Of a stretch of DNA of 6,555 nt, positions 1 to 4,691 are shown piece by piece. Position 1 is the stretch's first letter. Each line of letters begins with the position of its first letter. A program made the position numbers and the translations under genes. The stretch is taken from NCBI GenBank assembly GCA_030831725.1, contig JAURKN010000194.1, forward strand, positions 1-6,555, read 5' to 3'. The notes under the pieces were generated by a model that ran no database searches, was not told the origin of the DNA, and saw nothing but the letters and a program-made list of their open reading frames with translations. Source of the stretch: Ferruginibacter sp. (GTDB lineage Bacteria > Bacteroidota > Bacteroidia > Chitinophagales > Chitinophagaceae).

Positions 1-56
1 AACAACAAACAACAAACATCCAACAACAAACATCCAACAACAAACAACAAACATCC
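1..56. repeat. Heptamer tandem array (AACAACA / AACATCC)
   Basis: The first 56 bases are exactly eight heptamers of two kinds, A = AACAACA and B = AACATCC, in the order A-A-B, A-B, A-A-B. The 21-base block at 1-21 is repeated exactly at 36-56, with a 14-base short version between them. The window begins inside the array, so it may extend further left. It contains no G and sits just upstream of the dehydrogenase promoter. A coding role is unlikely because of its composition and position. It looks like a slippage-prone intergenic repeat. Confidence 0.85.
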
Positions 57-58
57 CC

Positions 59-76
59 AATCCAAAATCTCAAATC
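59..76. repeat. Dispersed A/C-rich intergenic motif, copy 1
   Basis: AATCCAAAATC at 59-69 followed by TC and AAATC (72-76). The same 11-mer followed directly by AAATC recurs at 977-992, just before the next gene. Both copies lie in G-free stretches upstream of start codons. I infer a dispersed intergenic repeat or leader element; its function is unknown. Confidence 0.5.
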
Positions 77-91
77 TTCAATTATCCCTCC

Positions 92-99
92 TACATTTG
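92..99 (+). promoter_or_regulatory. Bacteroidota-type -7 promoter element (TACATTTG)
   Basis: A perfect match to the Bacteroidota sigma-ABfr -7 consensus TAnnTTTG, ending only 4 bases before the ATG at 104. No convincing -33 TTTG is visible at the usual distance. By the usual geometry, transcription would begin at about 103-105, at the start codon itself, implying a leaderless or nearly leaderless mRNA. Confidence 0.55.
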
Positions 100-103
100 C
101 ATC

Positions 104-949
104 ATGATAAAAACCATCTCCGTAGCAGGCGCCGGAACCATGGGAAGCGGTATCGCCTTATGTGCCGCTCAACATGCATTTGAAGTGATTCTCTTCGATA
201 CCAATGATTCCGTTATCGCAAAGGCAAAATCATCCATCGAAAAAAACCTGGACCAGCTCTTATCAAAAAATAAAATCACTGCGGAGGAGAAAATGGCCAT
301 CGAAGGACGAATTAAGTTCACTACCAAACACGAAGATTGTATAGCGGATATCGTCATTGAAGCCATCATAGAAAAAATGGAAGCGAAGATTGATCTTTTT
401 TCCAAACTGGCTTCCATCAATCCCCCATCAACCATTCTCGCGAGCAACACCTCATCGCTATCCATAGACGAACTGCAGCAACATATTTCTCATCCTGAAC
501 GTGTTGCGGGATTGCATTTTTTCAACCCGGCACAAATCATGAAACTGGTGGAAGTGGTTCAAGGAAAACAAACCTCAGCCGATACCATGGATCAACTGGT
601 TTCACTATGCAAGCATCTGAACAAAACTTCGGTTCGCTGTATTGACGCACCCGGTTTCATCGTAAACCGTGTGGCCCGTCATTATTACCTCGAAGCCATG
701 CGCATCGCAGAACATCAAAACGTTTCCATAGATTCCATTGATGAAATCCTTGAATCCGCCGGATTTAAAATGGGTCCTTTCAAACTCATGGATCTTATCG
801 GTAACGATATCAATCTTGCCGTTTCTCAATCTTTATACGACGCTTTCGACGGTGAAAAAAGATTCCAACCTTCACCATTACAAATAGAAAAAGTGAAAGA
901 AGGTAACCTTGGACGCAAAACAGGAAAAGGCTTTTACGATTATTCCTAA
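104..949 (+). CDS. 3-hydroxyacyl-CoA (3-hydroxybutyryl-CoA) dehydrogenase
   Basis: A 281-residue cytosolic NAD-dependent enzyme that interconverts 3-hydroxyacyl-CoA and 3-oxoacyl-CoA in fatty-acid or butyrate-type metabolism. The N-terminal Rossmann domain carries GAGTMG at 9-14 and the ribose-binding Asp32. The SNTSSL motif is at 114-119, His138 and Glu150 form the catalytic pair in HFFNP...KLVEVV, and Asn188 lies in PGFIVNR. These positions match clostridial Hbd numbering. The C-terminal domain has KMGPFKLMDLIG (222-233) and ends in the family's usual GRKTGKGFYDY. Length is normal for single-domain Hbd. The VNRVAR stretch resembles PaaH, but the second PaaH domain is absent, so hbd versus paaH-like naming is left open. 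The ATG at 104 is chosen because the first Rossmann strand starts immediately after it. A downstream dehydrogenase 43 bases away may be co-transcribed. No residue needed for catalysis is missing. Confidence 0.95.
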   Translation: MIKTISVAGAGTMGSGIALCAAQHAFEVILFDTNDSVIAKAKSSIEKNLDQLLSKNKITAEEKMAIEGRIKFTTKHEDCIADIVIEAIIEKMEAKIDLFSKLASINPPSTILASNTSSLSIDELQQHISHPERVAGLHFFNPAQIMKLVEVVQGKQTSADTMDQLVSLCKHLNKTSVRCIDAPGFIVNRVARHYYLEAMRIAEHQNVSIDSIDEILESAGFKMGPFKLMDLIGNDINLAVSQSLYDAFDGEKRFQPSPLQIEKVKEGNLGRKTGKGFYDYS

Positions 950-980
950 GATTGTTTGAAAAAATCAACATCAAACAATC
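950..980. repeat. Perfect 10-bp inverted repeat in the intergenic spacer
   Basis: GATTGTTTGA (950-959) and TCAAACAATC (971-980) are perfect inverted copies around an 11-base loop, starting one base after the dehydrogenase stop codon. The right arm is followed by CCAAAATC rather than a T tract, so it does not look like an intrinsic terminator on either strand. It could be an mRNA 3'-end or processing stem between two co-transcribed genes, or a protein-binding palindrome. Confidence 0.7.
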
Positions 981-992
981 CAAAATCAAATC
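977..992. repeat. Dispersed A/C-rich intergenic motif, copy 2
   Basis: AATCCAAAATC (977-987) plus AAATC (988-992), directly abutting the ATG at 993. It repeats the motif at 59-76 with a 2-base deletion. It overlaps the last four bases of the inverted-repeat right arm. The stretch 959-994 has no G and no Shine-Dalgarno sequence. Confidence 0.5.
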
Positions 993-1991
993 ATGCACAA
1001 CGAATCATCATCCTGCTCATTGGTAACCGGAGCTTCCGGACTGGTCGGAACCGAATTGGTAAAGCAGTTGTTGCAAAAAGGTGTTCGTGTAAAAGCCCTT
1101 ATCCATAAAAAGCTTCTTAATTTACCATCGCACCCCTTGCTTCAAGTGATTCAGGGCGACTTGCTGGATGTGGTGGCGTTGGAATCGCTGGTGCAGGATG
1201 TAGATCGGGTGTATCATTGTGCGGGTCTCATCAGCTACGCTCCGAATAGCAGATCATCTCTCTATCAAATCAATGTGGAAGCCACTGGCAACCTGGTCAA
1301 TGCTTGTTTGCCTTACCAACACATCAAATTTATACACGTCAGTTCCATCGCTGCACTTGGAAAATACACCGAAGGCAAACCGCTGAACGAAAACAGCAAA
1401 TGGAAAAACGACGCCTCAAACAGCAACTACGGATACAGTAAATATCTCGGAGAAATGGAAGTGTGGCGAGGCATTGCCGAAGGATTGGATGCTGTGATTG
1501 TAAATCCTTCCATCATTCTAGGTGCCGGTGATTGGAACAGTGGATCTACCTCGATATTTAAAAAAATGTACGATGAGTTTCCCTGGTATTCCGAAGGGAT
1601 AAACGGATTTGTGGATGTGAAAGACCTGGCGGACATCATGATCAGACTGGGCGATTCCAACATCAACCAAGAGCGATTCATCGTATCGGCAGAAAATAAA
1701 AGTTACCGAGATGTTTTCTGCATGATTGCTGATGCTTTTGGTAAAAAAAGACCACAAAAAAATTTCACCAAAGGCTTGTCTCAAATCGCATGGCGGCTAG
1801 AAGCCATTCGAAGTCTGTTTACCGGCAAAGAGCCGCTCATCACACGCGAAACTTCCAACAGTGCACTCATCAAAGTGGAATACGACAACACTAAATTGTT
1901 GAATGCCATTCCTGAATTCACATACACCCCGCTTCAAGAAAGCATTAGATCCATTTGCTCCGAATTGCAACAAAAGGTTAACATCCACTAG
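993..1991 (+). CDS. NAD-dependent epimerase/dehydratase family protein (extended SDR)
   Basis: A 332-residue cytosolic oxidoreductase of the extended short-chain dehydrogenase superfamily. Visible marks are the TGASGLVG nucleotide-binding turn (GxxGxxG at 13-19), GD at 55-56 in the adenine-binding position, HCAG at 75-78 (the variant of NNAG seen in dihydroflavonol-reductase/3-beta-HSD-like members), N94-V, the catalytic Ser in VSS (116-118), and the YxxxK pair Tyr146/Lys150. PSIILGAGD (172-180) follows. The length and HxAG signature suggest a ketone or aldehyde reductase or sugar-type epimerase, but the substrate cannot be read from sequence. There is no signal peptide or membrane segment. 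It lies 43 bases after the hydroxyacyl-CoA dehydrogenase on the same strand, with no clear promoter between, so co-transcription is plausible. The start is supported by the short distance to the Rossmann motif. Confidence 0.9.
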   Translation: MHNESSSCSLVTGASGLVGTELVKQLLQKGVRVKALIHKKLLNLPSHPLLQVIQGDLLDVVALESLVQDVDRVYHCAGLISYAPNSRSSLYQINVEATGNLVNACLPYQHIKFIHVSSIAALGKYTEGKPLNENSKWKNDASNSNYGYSKYLGEMEVWRGIAEGLDAVIVNPSIILGAGDWNSGSTSIFKKMYDEFPWYSEGINGFVDVKDLADIMIRLGDSNINQERFIVSAENKSYRDVFCMIADAFGKKRPQKNFTKGLSQIAWRLEAIRSLFTGKEPLITRETSNSALIKVEYDNTKLLNAIPEFTYTPLQESIRSICSELQQKVNIH

Positions 1992-1993
1992 AA

Positions 1994-2001
1994 TATCTTT
2001 G
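1994..2001 (+). promoter_or_regulatory. Bacteroidota-type -7 promoter element (TATCTTTG)
   Basis: A perfect TAnnTTTG match starting 3 bases after the upstream stop codon. It predicts a transcript start at about 2005 and a roughly 20-base leader before the ATG at 2025. The only upstream TTG (1965-1967) is slightly too far away for a typical -33 box. It suggests that the third gene is transcribed independently. Confidence 0.6.
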
Positions 2002-2024
2002 ATCTGTATCAACACGCATCGCAT

Positions 2025-3119
2025 ATGAAATCTATTCTAATCCTATGCACCATTTTCTCAATGGTTCATATCTCATTCGCACAACAAAACACAAAATATT
2101 TCTGGGTAAAGGGCAAGGTGGTGCAGGCCGACAACAAACAGCCGCTGCTCGGAGCATCCGTATATGCCGAGAATACAACGCTCGGAACCACAACGGACCA
2201 AGACGGAAATTTTGCTTTGCAATTGTATGAAGGGGGTTATGGATTGGTGGTGAGCTTTGCGGGATTCAACACACAGAGTATCAGGATTTCTCAATCAGAC
2301 AACAAGGAGCTTTATTTCGAAATGTCGCCCAAAGAGAAGATCATGCAGGATGTGGCGATTGTTTCCAACGGAGAAGTAAAAAATGGATGGGAAAAATACG
2401 GCACTTTCTTTCTGAATGAATTTATCGGAACAACACCCAACCGCGACTCATGTACGATTAAAAATCCGGAGACACTGAAGTTCTTTTTTTCCAAAAGAAA
2501 GAACCGATTGAAAGTGTTTGCTATGGAACCGCTGCTGATCGAGAGCAGGGCGCTGGGTTTTATCTTGAAATATGATATGGACTCACTCGTTCATGAGTAT
2601 AATTCGGGGTTGACCTTATATAGTGGATATCCCTCTTTTGAATATATGGTCCCTGTAGACGAAACCGAGAAACAAAGATGGGAGACGTCCAGAAAAAAAG
2701 CATACCTCGGATCGGTGCTGCATTTCATGAAAAGTCTATACAGAAAAGAACTGGAAAAAAATAAGTTTGAAGTCAAGTTTCTTGTCAATATCAACGATGC
2801 GGATTCGGCACTCAAACTGGCCAACTATTATGAGGCGCTCAAATATGAGAAAGATGATAGCACTGGATTGGTAACTATTCGCCCGAATCAGCCAAGGGTA
2901 GGTGTGTTGTACAACGCTTCAAAACCGGAAGCGAAATATCTCCAACAAAACGCTGATGCCCCAACTGAGTTCCAATTCTCAACCTTGCTTTTTCAAGCGG
3001 GAGAAAAGATACATATCGAACAGAACGGTTTTTATTTCGAGCAGCAAGACATCACCATCAATGAATATTGGGAGTGGTGTAAGATGGCGGAAATGTTACC
3101 TTACGACTATGAGCCATGA
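2025..3119 (+). CDS. Exported carboxypeptidase-regulatory-like domain protein, uncharacterised C-terminal domain
   Basis: A 364-residue protein with a Sec signal peptide (hydrophobic 3-19, probable cleavage SFA|QQ after residue 19). Residues about 27-105 form a CarboxypepD-reg-like beta-sandwich: GKVVQ...PLLGASVYAENTTLGTTTDQDGNFAL, with the typical GTTTDxDGxF turn at 54-63. This fold is common in Bacteroidota surface proteins and as the N-terminal plug extension of SusC/TonB receptors. Here no TonB box, plug or barrel follows. Residues about 115-340 form a charged, aromatic-rich region (NGWEKYGTFFLNEF; IESRALGFILKYDMD) that I recognise only as recurring in similar Bacteroidota proteins of unknown role. 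The cell location is probably periplasmic or outer membrane. It has its own predicted promoter, and its TGA touches the stop codon of the convergent lpxD-like gene. No enzyme motif was found. Confidence 0.85.
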   Translation: MKSILILCTIFSMVHISFAQQNTKYFWVKGKVVQADNKQPLLGASVYAENTTLGTTTDQDGNFALQLYEGGYGLVVSFAGFNTQSIRISQSDNKELYFEMSPKEKIMQDVAIVSNGEVKNGWEKYGTFFLNEFIGTTPNRDSCTIKNPETLKFFFSKRKNRLKVFAMEPLLIESRALGFILKYDMDSLVHEYNSGLTLYSGYPSFEYMVPVDETEKQRWETSRKKAYLGSVLHFMKSLYRKELEKNKFEVKFLVNINDADSALKLANYYEALKYEKDDSTGLVTIRPNQPRVGVLYNASKPEAKYLQQNADAPTEFQFSTLLFQAGEKIHIEQNGFYFEQQDITINEYWEWCKMAEMLPYDYEP

Positions 3120-4064
3120 TTATTTGCCCATGACTTTCTCCCATAGTTCTGGTATGCGTTTGATCCAAACCAGTTCGCGTTGTTTTACTTTGGCGTCTTG
3201 TACGGGAGAGCCGAAATAAACCTTATCTCCTTCGATGTCGCTGCCAACACCGCTTTGTGCGAACACAACAGCGTTTTTACCGATGGTCAGCGTTTTGCTT
3301 ACGCCCACTTGTCCCCAAAGGATCACTCCATCTTCAAGCGTGGTGGCACCCGCGATTCCAACTTGCGCAGCAATCAGACAATTTTTACCGATTACAGTAT
3401 CGTGTCCGATATGAACCATATTGTCGAGCTTGGTTCCTTCACCGATGATGGTATCATGACTCACTCCACGGTCGATGGTGCAACTTGCTCCGATTTCCGC
3501 ATCGTCTTTAATGATTACCCTGCCGCAATCAGGCATTTTTTTATACCACACCGCACGGTCTTTTTTGGTGTTGTAATAAAAAGAATGACTTCCGATTACC
3601 GTTCCCGCCTGAATGACCACTCGATCTCCGATGATGCAATGATCTTGTATGGTCACATTGGGATGTATGATGCAATCCTTTCCGATACGAACATGTTCTC
3701 CTAAAAAAACATTCGGTGCGATGTATGAACCTTCGCCTACAACTACCGTGTGATGTTTCATTTCGACAGCAGGTTTGAAAGGCCTGAGTGTTTCAACAAT
3801 TTTGCAATACGCATCAAAAGGACGTTCCACAATCAACAGCGCTTTTCCTTCGGGCACATCTGTTTCCTGGTTGATGATGATATAAGTTGCCGCACTCTTT
3901 AGACACTTGTCGTAGTATTTCGGATGATCCACAAAAACAAGATCGCCCTGTTCCACTTTGTGAATTTCGTTGATGCCGGATGCCATCGCTTTTTCATCTC
4001 CAACAATGCGGGCACCAATCCATGATGCTATGGTGTGAAGAGGAATAGGTTGTTCAAATTTCAT
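3120..4064 (-). CDS. lpxD: LpxD-family UDP-3-O-acylglucosamine N-acyltransferase (possibly an LpxD-like paralogue)
   Basis: A 314-residue left-handed beta-helix acyltransferase. In lipid A synthesis LpxD transfers a 3-hydroxyacyl chain from ACP to the 2-amino group of UDP-3-O-acylglucosamine, on the cytosolic side of the inner membrane. The N-terminal uridine-binding domain (about 1-100) includes GDLVFVDHPKYY (40-51). Hexapeptide repeats run from about 107 to 280. EIGASCTIDRG (190-200) is conserved, and His221 in MVHIGHD (216-222) aligns with the catalytic His239 of E. coli LpxD. The segment that is GADGFGY in E. coli is GSHSFYY here (158-164), and the C-terminus (RELVWIKRIPELW) is short. That pattern fits a second LpxD-like form seen in Bacteroidota, so lipid A may not be its substrate. 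No lpxC, fabZ or lpxA is adjacent. Family assignment is sure; the exact substrate is not. Confidence 0.9.
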   Translation of the reverse strand: MKFEQPIPLHTIASWIGARIVGDEKAMASGINEIHKVEQGDLVFVDHPKYYDKCLKSAATYIIINQETDVPEGKALLIVERPFDAYCKIVETLRPFKPAVEMKHHTVVVGEGSYIAPNVFLGEHVRIGKDCIIHPNVTIQDHCIIGDRVVIQAGTVIGSHSFYYNTKKDRAVWYKKMPDCGRVIIKDDAEIGASCTIDRGVSHDTIIGEGTKLDNMVHIGHDTVIGKNCLIAAQVGIAGATTLEDGVILWGQVGVSKTLTIGKNAVVFAQSGVGSDIEGDKVYFGSPVQDAKVKQRELVWIKRIPELWEKVMGK

Positions 4065-4139
4065 ATTGATGCTCTTTTATAAAAATGAATGAGTGAAATA
4101 AAAAACGGTACAGAAAAAAAATGACCAATCATTCTCATT

Positions 4140-4147
4140 CAAAGGTA
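4140..4147 (-). promoter_or_regulatory. -7 promoter element for the lpxD-like gene, flanked by repeats
   Basis: Read on the minus strand this is TACCTTTG, a perfect TAnnTTTG. It predicts a transcript start near 4135 and a leader of about 70 bases before the ATG at 4064. Two direct copies of TGAATGAGA (4156-4148 and 4141-4133, minus strand, 15-base period) flank and overlap it. An inverted 8-base copy lies at 4086-4093. The arrangement resembles an operator but is unproven. Confidence 0.45.
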
Positions 4148-4231
4148 TCTCATTCATGAAAACTGGAGAAGGATTCTGTTTTGAAAAGGAAGATAATCAT
4201 CAAAAACAGTTCGTCAAGTTTATTTTACCCA

Positions 4232-4263
4232 TTGATTTCGACCCGAATCAAAAAATTTTTTTT
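4232..4263. other. Bulged hairpin followed by an A6T8 tract
   Basis: TTGATT, a bulged T and CG (4232-4240) can pair with CGAATCAA (4244-4251) around the 3-base loop ACC. Six A (4250-4255) and eight T (4256-4263) follow. The A run separates stem and T run, so a terminator is doubtful. The A-tract is expected to bend DNA. Confidence 0.35.
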
Positions 4264-4346
4264 CGATGATATCCAGACTGATGTGTGTCATTTTATAATG
4301 AAAAGTATCGGCTCGACTTCAAGCAAAAGAAAAAAAATAAAAACAA

Positions 4347-4383
4347 GTTCATCTTGAAACATTGATGAACAAAGCGTTTCATC
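4347..4383. repeat. Alternating TTCATC / GATGAA / TTCATC inverted elements
   Basis: GTTCATC (4347-4353) and GATGAAC (4364-4370) form a perfect 7-bp inverted repeat. GATGAA (4364-4369) can instead pair with TTCATC (4378-4383). The middle element can therefore form either of two mutually exclusive stems, or the three could be half-sites for a dimeric DNA-binding protein. Confidence 0.5.
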
Positions 4384-4536
4384 ATATACACATCAAGATT
4401 CGTTTTTCATTTCATTTTGATTTCATCACAAAAACAATTTCATGGAAGTTGAATTTTCATTTCGCTTTTCCACAAGTGGTTTGAAAATGTTGATAAAATA
4501 GTTTGAAAATTTTTTCATTAAAGGAAAATTTATTTC

Positions 4537-4544
4537 TAATATTG
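4537..4544 (+). promoter_or_regulatory. Possible -7 element of the candidate small RNA (TAATATTG)
   Basis: One mismatch from TAnnTTTG, ending 5 bases before the first base of the candidate RNA hairpin, which is the expected spacing. No well-placed -33 TTTG is visible: the nearest, at 4502-4505, is about 10 bases too far. Weak support. Confidence 0.35.
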
Positions 4545-4548
4545 TGAA

Positions 4549-4616
4549 GGGGAATTCGTTCCCTGTACTTACTAACCCATCCATATAAGAAAGCTCGTCA
4601 CCCGACGGGCTTTTTT
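4549..4616 (+). ncRNA. Candidate small RNA: UUCG-loop hairpin, linker, terminator
   Basis: A compact transcript of about 68 nt can be drawn. It has a 5' hairpin GGGAA-UUCG-UUCCC (4550-4563, perfect 5 bp with a UUCG tetraloop), an unstructured pyrimidine/A-rich linker of about 26 nt (4564-4589), and a strong intrinsic terminator (4590-4616). The region is otherwise about three-quarters A/T, so these G/C stems stand out. No protein gene precedes the terminator on this strand for at least 480 bases, so something non-coding must be terminated there. A weak -7 element lies just upstream. The linker would be the natural base-pairing seed. Alternatively, this is the tail of a longer leader or read-through RNA. 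I recognise no named family. Confidence 0.5.
4590..4616 (+). terminator. Intrinsic terminator with no upstream gene on its strand
   Basis: The stem GCTCGTC (4593-4599) pairs with GACGGGC (4604-4610), 7 bp with one T-G wobble and the 4-base loop ACCC. AAA before the stem and TTT after it can extend it. Six T (4611-4616) follow, then CTTTC. This is the clearest rho-independent terminator in the window. It lies 76 bases before yicC and downstream of no plus-strand protein gene. Confidence 0.8.
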
Positions 4617-4660
4617 CTTTCTATCATTTTAACGGAATATATCAGCCATGTGGAAGGGAA

Positions 4661-4674
4661 TATCTTTTATCTTG
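4661..4674 (+). promoter_or_regulatory. Probable yicC promoter -7 region
   Basis: Two overlapping near-matches to TAnnTTTG: TATCTTTT (4661-4668) and TATCTTG (4668-4674, one T short). The second would place the transcript start at about 4679 and give a leader of about 13 bases before the ATG at 4692. No Shine-Dalgarno sequence and no clear -33 box are visible. Confidence 0.4.
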
Positions 4675-4691
4675 CATCAAATTGAATACAT

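Larger units (their letters stand above)
4065..4691. other. 627-base AT-rich intergenic region between divergent genes
   Basis: No convincing protein gene was found here. From left to right it holds the lpxD-like upstream region with repeats (4086-4156), a bulged hairpin and A6T8 tract (4232-4263), a small IR TCATT-TTAT-AATGA (4288-4301), alternating TTCATC/GATGAA elements (4348-4383), a cluster of TTTCAT hexamers (4377-4518), DnaA-box-like 9-mers (4385-4496), a candidate small RNA with terminator (4549-4616), and the yicC promoter area (4661-4674). The length is unusual for a compact bacterial chromosome and suggests regulatory, RNA or replication-related content. Confidence 0.7.

Noticed and set aside
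1..56. CRISPR array
   Set aside because: The repeats are only 7 bases with no unique spacers. It is a simple tandem repeat.
950..980. Intrinsic terminator or insertion-sequence end
   Set aside because: No T tract follows on either strand, and there is no transposase or matching partner end in the window.
3180..3704. 174-codon plus-strand open frame opposite the lpxD-like gene
   Set aside because: It is fully antisense to a well-conserved beta-helix enzyme and has no recognisable domain. Periodic hexapeptide codons readily leave such mirror frames open.
4232..4263. Rho-independent terminator
   Set aside because: Six A separate the stem from the T run, the stem has a bulge and a 3-base loop, and no plus-strand gene precedes it.
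4156..4269. 37-codon plus-strand frame beginning MKTGEGFCFEKED and ending QKIFFR
   Set aside because: Too short to judge, it begins inside the repeat-bearing lpxD promoter region and ends past the A6T8 tract, and it has no promoter on its own strand. A small-protein gene cannot be excluded.
4408..4584. 58-codon open frame on the minus strand in the intergenic region, starting ATG GAT GGG
   Set aside because: It is antisense to the hairpin-terminator structure, its composition matches the AT-rich background, no -7 element precedes it, and no protein pattern is recognisable. A run this long is plausible by chance here.
4065..4691. Known structural RNA (6S, tmRNA, RNase P, SRP RNA) or riboswitch
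   Set aside because: The region is too AT-rich and lacks the long conserved helices. Only the compact element at 4549-4616 has convincing structure.
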